Of a stretch of DNA of 64,000 bases, positions 41,780 through 50,617 are shown one piece after another; positions within the stretch are counted from its first letter, which is position 1, and each line of letters begins with the position of its first letter. A model generated the notes under the pieces. The model saw nothing but the letters and a program-made list of their open reading frames with translations, was not told the origin of the DNA and made no database searches. This stretch comes from Isoptericola sp044389085 (lineage in GTDB: Bacteria > Actinomycetota > Actinomycetes > Actinomycetales > Cellulomonadaceae), in assembly GCF_044389085.1 (NCBI RefSeq), contig NZ_JBIRXP010000002.1, positions 558,001 through 622,000 on the forward strand, written 5' to 3'. A program made the translations under genes and the position numbers.

Positions 41780-42625
41780 TCAGCGGCCGCCCGGGCGGTG
41801 GCCGAGGCCCGACGCGATGGTGGCGGCGGCGTCAAGCACGACCGGCACCAGGGCCTCGACGCGCGCGGGCGGCATGTACGGGCGGGTGGCGGAGACGCTG
41901 ACGGCGGCGGCGATCGCGCCGGACGCGTCGCGCACGGGCGCGGCGACGCAGAGGATGCCGGGCTCGTTCTCCTCCAGGTCGAACGCGACGCCGCGGCGGG
42001 CGGACGTCTCCATGACGGCGACGAACTCGTCGGGCGTGAGCACGTCCGCCTCGGGCCCGTCCGGGGCGTCGCCGCCGACGCGTCGTTCGGCGACGAACAG
42101 CTCGCGCCACCGCGCGGGCTGGTCGAGCAGCAGGGCCTTGCCCACCCCGGTGCGCGTCAGCGGCATCCGGTGGCCCACGCGCGAGCGCATCTCGGCGCCG
42201 CGGGTGCCGGGGATCTTGTCGAGGTAGAGCACCTGGCCGCGGTCCTCGATGGCGAGGTGCACGGTGTCCGCGACGCGGGCCGCGAGCGTACGGAGCGGCC
42301 CGGCCGCGACGTCGGCGACGGGGTTTTCCTGCAGCGCCTGGTAGCCGAGCTCGATGAGCGCCGGGCCGAGCGCGTACCGGCCGTCGTCGAGCTGGCGCAC
42401 GTAGCCGGTCGCGAGCAGCAGCTGCAGCAGGCGGTGGGTGGTGCTGCGTCCGATGCCGGTCTCGGCGGCGATCTCGCGCAGGCGGACGTGCCCGCGGGCG
42501 ACGGCGTCGACGACGGCGATGCCGCGGGCCAGCGTCTGCGTGCCGGGTGGCGGGGGTGTCGTCGCGGCGCGGGTGCCGGGTCGGGCCGCGGGGGAGTCCG
42601 GGGGGACGGGGAGGCTCACGGCCAC
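41780..42625 (-). CDS. IclR-family repressor of the galactonate operon
   Basis: 281 residues. Winged helix near 45-105 (LREIAAETGIGRSTTHRLLQLLLATGYVRQLDDGRYALG), then the IclR effector domain with AIEDRGQVLYLDKI and AFDLEENEPGILCVAAPVRD. It is divergent from dgoK with the operator between them. GTG at 42625; TATTAT (42643-42638) is a good -10, giving a very short leader. Confidence 0.85.
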   Translation of the reverse strand: MAVSLPVPPDSPAARPGTRAATTPPPPGTQTLARGIAVVDAVARGHVRLREIAAETGIGRSTTHRLLQLLLATGYVRQLDDGRYALGPALIELGYQALQENPVADVAAGPLRTLAARVADTVHLAIEDRGQVLYLDKIPGTRGAEMRSRVGHRMPLTRTGVGKALLLDQPARWRELFVAERRVGGDAPDGPEADVLTPDEFVAVMETSARRGVAFDLEENEPGILCVAAPVRDASGAIAAAVSVSATRPYMPPARVEALVPVVLDAAATIASGLGHRPGGR

Positions 42626-42631
42626 GAGGGT

Positions 42632-42682
42632 ATCCCGATAATAGGGACGCGGTTCTCATAATCGGGATCGGCTGCCTACCGT
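42632..42682. promoter_or_regulatory. Divergent IclR/dgo operator-promoter
   Basis: ATCCCGAT (42632-42639) and ATCGGGAT (42661-42668) form a perfect inverted repeat with a 21-base centre. The left arm overlaps the repressor's TATTAT -10; the right arm sits in the -35 region of the dgoK promoter, whose -10 is TACCGT (42677-42682), seven bases before ATG. Binding at both arms would shut both genes. Confidence 0.65.
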
Positions 42683-42689
42683 CCCGACC

Positions 42690-43808
42690 ATGGCCGACCA
42701 CGCACCCCGGCGCGACGCCGCGCTCGTCGCCCTCGACTGGGGCACCTCCAGCTTCCGGGGCTGGGTCCTGGGCGCGGGCGGCGAGGTCCTCGACGAGGTC
42801 CGCACGGACGACGGCACCCTGCGCTGCTCGGTGGGCGCCGGCTCCGGCTTCGAGCGTGCCACCGCCTTCGAGCGGGCGTTCGAGCGCCTCTGCGGCCCCT
42901 GGCTCGACCGCCACCCGGGGCTGCCCGTGCTCGCCGCGGGGATGGTCGGCTCCAACCACGGCTGGGCCGACGCGGGATACCTCGACGTGCCCGCCGAGCT
43001 CGCGCGGCTCGCGGACCACCTCGCTCAGGTGCCGGTCCCCGGTCGCGTTGCCGGGTCCGTCGTGCACCTCGTCCCGGGCCTGCGGGTCGCAGGCTCGGAC
43101 CCCGACGTCCTGCGGGGCGAGGAGGTGCAGCTCGTCGGCGTGCTCGAGGAGCTCCGCGACGACGCGGTCCAGGGGGCGTCGGGGCGCCTCACCACGGCGG
43201 TGCTGCCCGGCACGCACTCGAAGTGGGTGCGCCTCGACGGCGACCGCGTCACGGGCTTCACCACGGTGATGACCGGTGAGCTCTACGGCCTGCTGCTGCG
43301 CGACAGCATCCTGGCCCGCCTCGCCGAGCCGCGCGCCGACGACGGCGCGGCCACCGACGCCTCCGACGTCACCGCGGCCTTCGACCGCGGCGTCGACACC
43401 GACGCGGACCGTGGCGACGACCGCGGCCTCGCATCCCTGCTCTTCACGGCCCGCACCCTCGTGATGGCCGGCACGCTCCGGCCCGACGAGGTGGCGGACT
43501 ACGTCTCGGGGCTCCTCGTCGGGTCCGAGGTGCGGCACGCGCTGCGCTCCGCCGACGGCCCCGGAGGCGGGCCGGGACGAGTCGTCGTGTGCGCCTCCCG
43601 ATCGACCGGGCCGCGCTACCACCGGGCGCTCACGCGCCACGGGGCCGCGGCGCACGGCGTCGGCGAGGACGTCGCCGCGCGCGGCCTGTGGCGGGTCGCC
43701 CGCGACGCGGGCCTCGTGGCCGCGACCCCCGACACCCCCGAGACGCCCGAGACGCCCGAGACCCCGGACGCCGCCACCCCGCACCGCACGGAGGAACGAT
43801 CGTCATGA
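42690..43808 (+). CDS. dgoK: 2-dehydro-3-deoxygalactonokinase
   Basis: 372 residues. LVALDWGTSSFRGWVL is the ATP-binding start of the DgoK family, GMVGSNHGWADAGYLDVPA and LPGTHSKWVRL are family motifs. Phosphorylates 2-keto-3-deoxygalactonate in the De Ley-Doudoroff route. The C-terminus ends in a TPDTPETPETPETPD tail from 9-base repeats (about 43729-43772), likely disordered. Leaderless start; overlaps dgoA by ATGA. Confidence 0.88.
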   Translation: MADHAPRRDAALVALDWGTSSFRGWVLGAGGEVLDEVRTDDGTLRCSVGAGSGFERATAFERAFERLCGPWLDRHPGLPVLAAGMVGSNHGWADAGYLDVPAELARLADHLAQVPVPGRVAGSVVHLVPGLRVAGSDPDVLRGEEVQLVGVLEELRDDAVQGASGRLTTAVLPGTHSKWVRLDGDRVTGFTTVMTGELYGLLLRDSILARLAEPRADDGAATDASDVTAAFDRGVDTDADRGDDRGLASLLFTARTLVMAGTLRPDEVADYVSGLLVGSEVRHALRSADGPGGGPGRVVVCASRSTGPRYHRALTRHGAAAHGVGEDVAARGLWRVARDAGLVAATPDTPETPETPETPDAATPHRTEERSS

Positions 43809-44419
43809 CACACCGTCCCACCGGCCTCGTCGCCATCCTGCGGGGGCTCACGCCCGCCGAGTCCGTCGACGTCGCGACGACGATCCTCGAGGCAGGGTTC
43901 GACGCCGTCGAGGTGCCGCTCAACTCTCCGGACCCGCTCGAGTCGGTCAGGCGCATCCGCGACGCGGCGGGCCCGGACGCGCGCGTCGGGGCGGGCACCG
44001 TGCTCACCCCCGACGACGTGCGCCGTGCCGCCGACGCGGGCGCCTCGCTCGTCGTGTCGCCGAACGTGCGGCCCGACGTCGTCGCCCAGGCGGAGCGGCT
44101 CGGGCTGGAGAGCTACCCGGGGGTGGCCACGCCGACCGAGGCCTTCGTCGCCCTGGACGCCGGCGCCACCGCCCTCAAGCTCTTCCCCGCCACCGCGGTC
44201 GGCGTCACGGGCCTGCGCGCCTGGGCGAGCGTGCTGCCCGCCGGCACCGCGCTCGTCCCGGTGGGGGGCGTCGACGCGTCGAACCTCGGGGAGTGGGCGC
44301 GCGCCGGCGCGGCCGGCGCCGGTCTGGGCACCTCGCTGTACCGGCCGGGGGACACGGCGCAGACCGTCGCCGCGCGCGCCGCGGAACTTGTCCGCGTCTG
44401 GGCCGAGCACACCCGCTGA
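43805..44419 (+). CDS. dgoA: 2-dehydro-3-deoxy-6-phosphogalactonate aldolase
   Basis: 204 residues of the KDPG/KDPGal aldolase class I family: LVAILRGLTP with the catalytic Arg region, VGAGTVLTPDDV, VVSPNVRP and ALKLFPATAVG carrying the Schiff-base Lys. Splits KDPGal into pyruvate and glyceraldehyde 3-phosphate. Coupled to dgoK. Confidence 0.9.
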   Translation: MTHRPTGLVAILRGLTPAESVDVATTILEAGFDAVEVPLNSPDPLESVRRIRDAAGPDARVGAGTVLTPDDVRRAADAGASLVVSPNVRPDVVAQAERLGLESYPGVATPTEAFVALDAGATALKLFPATAVGVTGLRAWASVLPAGTALVPVGGVDASNLGEWARAGAAGAGLGTSLYRPGDTAQTVAARAAELVRVWAEHTR

Positions 44420-44510
44420 CGCCTGCAGAAGTCGACCCGCGCCGGCACCGCCCGGACCATGCACCACCACCCGCATCACCCGCACGAGCAACGACGCTGA
44501 AAGGCAAGCC

Positions 44511-45659
44511 GTGAAGATCACGTCGCTGACGACATTCGCCGCCCCGCCCCGCTGGCTCTTCCTGAAGATCGAGACCGACGAGGGGATCGTCGGCTGGGGA
44601 GAGCCCGTCCTGGAGGGCCGCGCCGCCACCGTCGCGGCCGCCGTCGAGGAGCTGGCCGACTACCTGGTGGGCAAGGACCCCCGCCAGATCGAGGACCACT
44701 GGACCGTGCTGTACCGCTCCGGCTTCTACCGGGGCGGCGGTGTCCACATGAGCGCGCTGGCCGGCATCGACCAGGCGCTGTGGGACATCAAGGGCAAGGC
44801 GCTCGGGGTGCCCGTGCACGAGCTGCTGGGCGGGCGCGTGCGCGACCGCATCAAGGTGTACTCGTGGATCGGTGGCGACCGGCCGGCCGAGACCGCCGCG
44901 GCCGCGCGCGACGCCGTCGCGCGCGGCTTCTCCGCCGTGAAGATGAACGGGCCCGAGGAACTGCAGTACCTCGACACCCGGGACAAGGTGGAGAAGGTCG
45001 TCGCCAACGTCGCCGCCGTCCGCGAGGCGGTCGGGCCCGACGTCGGCATCGGCGTCGACTTCCACGGCCGCGTGCACCGCCCGATGGCGCGCGTCCTCCT
45101 GGAGGCGCTGGAGCCGTACCACCTGATGTTCGTCGAGGAGCCGGTGCTGTCCGAGCACGTCGACGGCGTCGCGGACGTGCTGCGCGCCTCGAGCACGCCG
45201 ATCGCCCTGGGGGAGCGGCTGTACTCGCGCTGGGACTTCCGGCACGTCCTCGAGTCCGGCGTCGTCGACGTGATCCAGCCCGACCTCTCGCACGCGGGCG
45301 GCATCACCGAGGTGCGCAAGATCGCGGCGATGGCGGAGGCGTACGACGTCGCCGTCGCCCCGCACTGCCCGCTCGGGCCGATCGCGCTCGCGGCCTGCCT
45401 CCAGCTCGACGCGGTCGCGTACAACGCGGTGATCCAGGAGCAGAGCCTGGGCATCCACTACAACACGTCCAACGACCTGCTGGACTACGTCGTCGACCCC
45501 GCCGTCTTCGCCTACTCCGACGGGATGGTCGAGATCCCGCGCGGGCCCGGCCTCGGCATCGAGGTGGACGAGGACTACGTCCGCGAGCGGGCCGCCGTCG
45601 GGCACCGGTGGCGCAACCCCGTGTGGCGACACGCCGACGGCTCGTTCGCGGAGTGGTGA
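44511..45659 (+). CDS. dgoD: D-galactonate dehydratase
   Basis: 382 residues of the enolase superfamily. FLKIETDEGIVGWGEPVLEG start, AVKMNG with the catalytic Lys region, GVDFHGRVHRP and FVEEPVL as metal ligands, GERLYSRWDF, and APHCPLGPIALAAC near the C-terminus match D-galactonate dehydratases. Gives 2-keto-3-deoxygalactonate. GTG start preceded by GAAAGG; 91 bases separate it from dgoA. Confidence 0.9.
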   Translation: MKITSLTTFAAPPRWLFLKIETDEGIVGWGEPVLEGRAATVAAAVEELADYLVGKDPRQIEDHWTVLYRSGFYRGGGVHMSALAGIDQALWDIKGKALGVPVHELLGGRVRDRIKVYSWIGGDRPAETAAAARDAVARGFSAVKMNGPEELQYLDTRDKVEKVVANVAAVREAVGPDVGIGVDFHGRVHRPMARVLLEALEPYHLMFVEEPVLSEHVDGVADVLRASSTPIALGERLYSRWDFRHVLESGVVDVIQPDLSHAGGITEVRKIAAMAEAYDVAVAPHCPLGPIALAACLQLDAVAYNAVIQEQSLGIHYNTSNDLLDYVVDPAVFAYSDGMVEIPRGPGLGIEVDEDYVRERAAVGHRWRNPVWRHADGSFAEW

Positions 45660-45664
45660 GGCCG

Positions 45665-47044
45665 ATGACGTCGCGCACCACCTCGGGCACCACCCCCGCC
45701 GCAACCTCGAGCGCGGGCGGCCCGTCCGCCGCCGTGCGCCGCCACGCGACGCGGGCACGCTTCGCCATCGCCGTGATGCTGTTCGTCACGGTCGTCATCA
45801 ACTACCTCGACCGGGCGAACCTCTCGGTCGCCATGCCGGCCATCGCGGCGGACCTGGAGCTCACGCCGCAGATGCAGGGCCTGCTGCTGAGCGCCTTCGG
45901 CTGGACGTACGCCGCCATGCAGATCCCGGGCGGGTGGCTCATCGACCGCGTCCCGCCGCGCGTCCTGTACCCCGTGTGCCTGGTGCTGTGGTCGCTCGCC
46001 ACGGCCTTCATGGGCCTGGTCGGCGGGTTCGTGGCGCTCGTGTGCCTTCGCCTGCTGGTCGGCATGCTCGAGGCGCCCGCCTACCCGATCAACAACCGGG
46101 TGGCGACCACGTGGTTCCCGGACAAGGAGCGGGCCACCGTCATCGGGTTCTACACCTCGGGCCAGTTCATCGGCCTCGCGCTGCTCACCCCGGTCCTCAC
46201 CTGGCTGCAGACGGCGTTCAGCTGGCACTGGGTCTTCATCGCCACGGGTGCCGTCGGCGTGGTCTGGGGCGTCGTCTGGTACGTCGTGTACCGCGAGCCC
46301 CGCCAGTCCCGCGCGAACGCCGCCGAGATCGCGCACATCGCCGACGGCGGGGGCCTGGTCGACGTCGAGGCCGAGACCCGTGCGGCCGCGCGCGGCAAGA
46401 CGTTCGACGCGCGGGACTTCGCCCACGTGCTGCGCTCGCGCAAGCTGTGGGGGATCTACATCGGGCAGTTCTGCCTCACCTCGACCATGTGGTTCTTCCT
46501 CACCTGGTTCCCGACGTACCTCGTCGACTACCGCGGCATGGACTACATCCAGTCGGGCTTCCTCGTGTCGCTGCCGTACGTGGCGGCGCTCGTCGGGGTG
46601 CTGCTGTCCGGCGTCGTGTCGGACGCGCTGCTGCGCAGCGGCCGGTCCGTGGGCTTCGCCCGCAAGGCGCCCATCATCACCGGGCTCCTGCTGTCCACGG
46701 TGATCATCGGGGCCAACTTCACGGACAGCACCGCCCTGGTCATCGTGTTCCTCTCCGTCGCGTTCTTCGGCAACGGGTTCGCGTCGATCACGTGGTCGCT
46801 CGTCTCGGCCCTCGCGCCGCAGCGCCTGCTCGGCACCACGGGCGGCACGTTCAACTTCATCGGGAACCTGTCGTCCATCGCGACGCCGATCGTCATCGGC
46901 TTCCTCGTCAGCGAGACGAGCTTCGCGCCGGGGTTCGCCTACATCACGGGCGTCACCCTCGTCGGCATCCTCGTGTACGTGTTCATGGTCGGCCGGATCG
47001 AACGCATCCCCGACCGGCCGGACGTCGCGGTCGGGGGAGAATAG
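45665..47044 (+). CDS. MFS hexonate transporter (anion:cation symporter type)
   Basis: 459 residues, 12 predicted helices. NYLDRANLSVAMPAI in helix 1, GWTYAAMQIPGGWLIDR and NNRVATTWFPDKERA are characteristic of the ACS family (DgoT, GudP, ExuT). As last gene of the dgo operon it most likely imports D-galactonate. ATG at 45665 lies 5 bases after dgoD. Confidence 0.87.
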   Translation: MTSRTTSGTTPAATSSAGGPSAAVRRHATRARFAIAVMLFVTVVINYLDRANLSVAMPAIAADLELTPQMQGLLLSAFGWTYAAMQIPGGWLIDRVPPRVLYPVCLVLWSLATAFMGLVGGFVALVCLRLLVGMLEAPAYPINNRVATTWFPDKERATVIGFYTSGQFIGLALLTPVLTWLQTAFSWHWVFIATGAVGVVWGVVWYVVYREPRQSRANAAEIAHIADGGGLVDVEAETRAAARGKTFDARDFAHVLRSRKLWGIYIGQFCLTSTMWFFLTWFPTYLVDYRGMDYIQSGFLVSLPYVAALVGVLLSGVVSDALLRSGRSVGFARKAPIITGLLLSTVIIGANFTDSTALVIVFLSVAFFGNGFASITWSLVSALAPQRLLGTTGGTFNFIGNLSSIATPIVIGFLVSETSFAPGFAYITGVTLVGILVYVFMVGRIERIPDRPDVAVGGE

Positions 47045-47080
47045 GGGTAGTCCCGCCCGCGAGCACCCGAGGAACCCGTC

Positions 47081-47614
47081 GTGACCGACCAGACCCCCGC
47101 CAGCACCTCCGCCGACGGAGCCGACCCGTCCGTCGTCACCGACCGCGACCTCGAGGTGCTCGCCGAGCAGCTCGGTCGTGAGCCGCGCGGCGTCGTCGGC
47201 ATCGCCGCCCGCTGCGTGTGCGGTCGCCCGCTCGTGGTGCGCACGGCGCCGCGGCTGCCCGACGGCACGCCGTTCCCGACGACCTACTACCTCACGCACC
47301 CCGGCGCCGTCGCGGCCGCGTCGCGGCTGGAGGCGGACGGCGTGATGCGGGAGATGACCGAGCGTCTCGGCGAGGACGAGGAGCTTGCTGCGGCCTACCG
47401 GCGCGCGCACGAGCACTACCTGGCGCGCCGCGCCGAGCTCGGACAGGTCGACGAGATCGAGGGCATCTCGGCCGGCGGCATGCCCACCCGCGTCAAGTGC
47501 CTCCACGTGCTCATGGGGCACGCGCTGGCCGCCGGGCCGGGGGTGAACCCGCTCGGCGACGAGGCGCTCGCGCGGGTGCGGGACCAGTGGCGGCCCGACC
47601 GCTGCACCTGCTGA
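47081..47614 (+). CDS. DUF501 family protein
   Basis: 177 residues. LGREPRGVVGIAARCVCGRPLVVRTAPRL(P)DGTPFPTTYYLTHP and the final TRVKCLHVLMGHALAAGPGVNPLGDEAL are the DUF501 pattern, with a CxC pair and a C-terminal CTC. Function unknown. In actinobacteria it normally follows eno-ftsB and precedes ppx; here the dgo operon separates it from ftsB. GAGGAAC precedes GTG. Confidence 0.88.
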   Translation: MTDQTPASTSADGADPSVVTDRDLEVLAEQLGREPRGVVGIAARCVCGRPLVVRTAPRLPDGTPFPTTYYLTHPGAVAAASRLEADGVMREMTERLGEDEELAAAYRRAHEHYLARRAELGQVDEIEGISAGGMPTRVKCLHVLMGHALAAGPGVNPLGDEALARVRDQWRPDRCTC

Positions 47615-47693
47615 CCGCACCCGCGGACGACGTCCGTCACACCACCCCGCTCCGCAGAGCGAGCCGTCGGTGGTGGATGAGAAGGTGTCGCCC

Positions 47694-48674
47694 GTGACCG
47701 AACGCCCCACGCCCTCCACGCCGTCCGCGGTGACCCGGGTCGCCGCCATCGACTGCGGCACCAACTCGATCCGTCTCCTGGTCGCCGACGTCGGGCCCGA
47801 CGGGCGGCTCACCGAGGTCGACCGGCAGCTGCGCATCGTGCGCCTCGGCCAGGGCGTGGACCGCACGGGCGAGCTGGCGCCGGAGGCCCTGGCGCGCACG
47901 CTGGAGGCCTCGCGCGACTACGCGGCGGTGATCGCCGAGGCGGGCGCGACGCGCGTGCGCTTCGTCGCGACGTCGGCCACGCGCGACGCGCGCAACCGGC
48001 GGGAGTTCTTCGACGGCGTGCGCGCCGCGGTGGGCGTCGACCCGGAGGTGGTCTCCGGGCGCGAGGAGGCGGAGCTCTCCTTCCGCGGGGCGACCGCGGG
48101 CGTGGCCGCGCATCACCCCGGGCCGTACCTGGTGGTGGACCTCGGCGGCGGCTCGACCGAGCTCGTCCTCGGCACGACGACGCCGGAGGCGGCCCTCTCG
48201 CTCGACGTCGGGTCGGTGCGGATGACGGAGCGCCACCTGCACTCCGACCCGCCCGCACCGGCCGAGGTCGAGGCCGCGCGCGCGGACGTGCGCGCCGCGC
48301 TCGGCGAGGCCGCCCGCACCGTCCCGTTCGGCCGCACCACCACCCTCGTCGGCCTCGCCGGCTCGGTGACGTCGGTGACCGCGCACGCCCTCGGGCTGAC
48401 CGAGTACCGGCGCGACGCCGTGCACGGCGCCGTCCTCGGCGTCGACCGGGTGCTCGCCGCGTGCGACGACCTGCTGCACCGCACCCGGGAGCAGCGCCTC
48501 GCCCTCGGGTTCATGCACCCCGGCCGGGCGGACGTGATCGGCGCGGGCGCGCTGGTCTGGGCCGAGGTCGTGCGCCGCGTGCGCGACGACGTCGCCGCCG
48601 CGAGCGGCTCGCTGGCCGACGTCGTGACGAGCGAGAGCGACATCCTGGACGGCATCGCCCTCTCCCTGGCCTGA
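47694..48674 (+). CDS. ppx: Exopolyphosphatase (Ppx/GppA family)
   Basis: 326 residues, the short actinobacterial form. VAAIDCGTNSIRLLVADV and VVDLGGGSTELVLG are the phosphate-1 and -2 ASKHA motifs; FVATSATRDARNR and VSGREEAELSF are family-typical. Hydrolyses polyphosphate or (p)ppGpp-related pentaphosphate. Start set at GTG 47694 with GAGAAGG upstream; GTG 47670 is possible. Confidence 0.87.
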   Translation: MTERPTPSTPSAVTRVAAIDCGTNSIRLLVADVGPDGRLTEVDRQLRIVRLGQGVDRTGELAPEALARTLEASRDYAAVIAEAGATRVRFVATSATRDARNRREFFDGVRAAVGVDPEVVSGREEAELSFRGATAGVAAHHPGPYLVVDLGGGSTELVLGTTTPEAALSLDVGSVRMTERHLHSDPPAPAEVEAARADVRAALGEAARTVPFGRTTTLVGLAGSVTSVTAHALGLTEYRRDAVHGAVLGVDRVLAACDDLLHRTREQRLALGFMHPGRADVIGAGALVWAEVVRRVRDDVAAASGSLADVVTSESDILDGIALSLA

Positions 48675-48743
48675 CCGCGCCGCGTGCGGTCCGCACCCTG
48701 CGGTCTGCACGGAGCGCGCCGACGACACGTCGGCGCGCCCTCC

Positions 48744-48772
48744 TTCCACTACTGCGCATCGCGCACTACTGT
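48744..48772 (+). promoter_or_regulatory. Promoter of the padR operon with repeat
   Basis: TTCCAC (48744-48749), 17 bases, TACTGT (48767-48772). ACTACTG occurs twice and TGCGC...GCGCA forms a small inverted repeat between them, a likely autoregulatory PadR site. Confidence 0.45.
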
Positions 48773-48802
48773 CTGACGCGAAGCACTCGGGAGGAGAGGG
48801 CG

Positions 48803-49135
48803 ATGGACACGACGCAGCTGCTCAAGGGGGTCCTCGACGCGGCGGTGCTCGCCGTCGTCGAGGACGACGACGGCTACGGGTACGACGTGGTGCGACGCCT
48901 GCGGGCGCGCGGGCTCGACGACGTGGGTGACGCGTCCGTCTACGGCACGCTCCGGCGGCTGTACGCAGCGGGCGCGCTCACCAGCTACGTCGTCCCGTCG
49001 GAGAACGGCCCGCACCGCAAGTACTACGGCATCACCGCGCACGGGCGGCAGACGCTCGCGATCCAGCGCAAGGAGTGGCAGGAGTTCGCCGGCACCGTCG
49101 GCGGCCTCCTCGGGAACAGGGACGAGGCAGCCTGA
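48803..49135 (+). CDS. PadR-family transcriptional regulator
   Basis: 110 residues. GVLDAAVLAVVEDDDGYGYDVVRRL then DASVYGTLRRLYAAGALTSY and GPHRKYYGITAHGRQTL are the PadR winged-helix signature. It is coupled to the membrane-protein gene (TGATG), the usual pairing of PadR with a HAAS-type membrane protein. GGAGGAGAGGG precedes ATG. Confidence 0.88.
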   Translation: MDTTQLLKGVLDAAVLAVVEDDDGYGYDVVRRLRARGLDDVGDASVYGTLRRLYAAGALTSYVVPSENGPHRKYYGITAHGRQTLAIQRKEWQEFAGTVGGLLGNRDEAA

Positions 49136-50505
49136 TGAGCAGCACCGCACCCGGCGACGACGCCGGCACCGCCACGACCGCGACGTCCCTCGCCGACGTC
49201 CTGGCCACGCACGCCCGGGGCTACGCCCAGGCCGTGCGTCTCCACCTGCACGACCTCGACGCCGACGTCGTCGAGGAGCTCACCGACGGCCTCGAGGCGG
49301 ACCTCGCCGAGACGCTCGCCGACGCCGGTCGTCCGGCGGACCTCGCCGGCACCGGGAAGCCCGCTGAGGACGTCCCGCTCGATCTCGTCGCTGCGTTCGG
49401 GCCGGCGAGCGGGTACGCCGCCGAGCTGCGGGCGGCGGCAGGGTTCCCGCCGGCCGCCACGGCTCGTCCACGACCGAGCCTGCGCGTGGCGCTGGGGGCA
49501 CGGTGGATCCTGCTGCGCGAGCGATGGGCGGAGCTGTGGCGCCCGGTGACGTCGACCCCCCGATGGGCCGCGCTGCGGACGCTCGGTCGTGAGCTCCGGC
49601 CCGCCTGGTGGGTGCTGCGCGGCTGGGTGGTGGGCGCGCTGCTGGTCGCGTGGTTCGGCACGCGCACGGGTCCGCCGTCGCTCGTGCCGTTGGCGGTGAC
49701 GGACGCGCTGATCATGGCGGGCGCCGCCCTCGTGAGTGTCCAGTGGGCGCGCGGCCGGTGGCTGCCCGGGCGCTGGCGGCACCGGCTCACCCTCGCGACG
49801 TCCGTCGTCGCGGTGCTGGCCGTGCCGGCCGTCGCGAACGCGACGCACGACCAGAGCGTCTTCGGCACGCAGGGGTCGACCACCGCGGTGGCGGACAGCT
49901 CGTACGCCGACGCGGGCGTCGTGGCGTACGACGAGTACGGGTTCGAGTACGACGGGGACGACGGCGTGGTCGTGGAGGGGCGGCAGGTCGCGAACCTCTT
50001 CGTCTACGACGCGCAGGGAGAGCCGCTGCGCGACGTGCAGGTCTTCGACGACCGCGGCCGGCCGGTGCGCACCGTCCCCGAGGGCGCGGAGGGCACCTCG
50101 TGGACCGTGCCCGACGTCGACGGGGCCTGGAACTTCCGTCCCGCCACGTCCGACGACGGACGCGAGCGGTGGAACGTCTACCCCCTGCAGGCCGTGCCCG
50201 AGGCCGAGATGGAGTGGACGGAGGACGGCGACGTGCTGCAGCCCCAGGTCGGGACGCAGGCGGAAGACATGCCCTGGCCGTTCCTCCAGGCGCCGACCGC
50301 GATCGGCGAGCGCGCGGACGGTGCGGCGCAAAGGGCGGACGGCGACGGGGACCGCGACGACGGTGGCGCGGAGGAGGTGCCGCCCGCGGACGACGGCACG
50401 CCGGCCGAGGAAGGCCCCGCGCCGTCCCCCTCCACCGAGGGCTCCTCCGCCCGCACGGCGGACGCCGTGGCCAGGACGACCGCCGCGGCGGAGAGGGCTC
50501 GCTGA
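49135..50505 (+). CDS. PadR-associated membrane protein
   Basis: 456 residues. The N-terminal ~100 form a soluble helical part (HLHDLDADVVEELTDGLEADLAETLADAG) like the HAAS/DUF1700 signalling domain. Two or three helices follow (LRGWVVGALLVAWFG; AVTDALIMAGAALVSVQ; LATSVVAVLAVPAVANA), then a long extracytoplasmic domain with VFVYDAQGEPLRDVQVFDDRGRPV, ending in an acidic Pro/Glu-rich tail. It probably transmits or receives an envelope signal with PadR; function unproven. Confidence 0.65.
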   Translation: MSSTAPGDDAGTATTATSLADVLATHARGYAQAVRLHLHDLDADVVEELTDGLEADLAETLADAGRPADLAGTGKPAEDVPLDLVAAFGPASGYAAELRAAAGFPPAATARPRPSLRVALGARWILLRERWAELWRPVTSTPRWAALRTLGRELRPAWWVLRGWVVGALLVAWFGTRTGPPSLVPLAVTDALIMAGAALVSVQWARGRWLPGRWRHRLTLATSVVAVLAVPAVANATHDQSVFGTQGSTTAVADSSYADAGVVAYDEYGFEYDGDDGVVVEGRQVANLFVYDAQGEPLRDVQVFDDRGRPVRTVPEGAEGTSWTVPDVDGAWNFRPATSDDGRERWNVYPLQAVPEAEMEWTEDGDVLQPQVGTQAEDMPWPFLQAPTAIGERADGAAQRADGDGDRDDGGAEEVPPADDGTPAEEGPAPSPSTEGSSARTADAVARTTAAAERAR

Positions 50506-50604
50506 CCTGCGGTTCCGTGGTGCGGCGGCGGGCTCGGCGCCGCACCACGGGAGCGGGGAGGGCCACGGGCTGGACCGCCCGACTGCGTGCCCCCGGGGCG
50601 GTCG

Positions 50605-50610
50605 TAGAAT
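50605..50610 (+). promoter_or_regulatory. -10 element of ndh
   Basis: TAGAAT followed by seven bases and the ATG at 50618. This favours 50618 over the in-frame ATG 50609 and GTG 50612, which lie within or just after the hexamer. Confidence 0.5.
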
Positions 50611-50617
50611 GGTGATC

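Noticed and set aside
47534..47542. GGGGTGAAC in the DUF501 gene as a PHO-box-like site
   Set aside because: It lies inside coding sequence with no second half-site and no -10 element at the proper distance.
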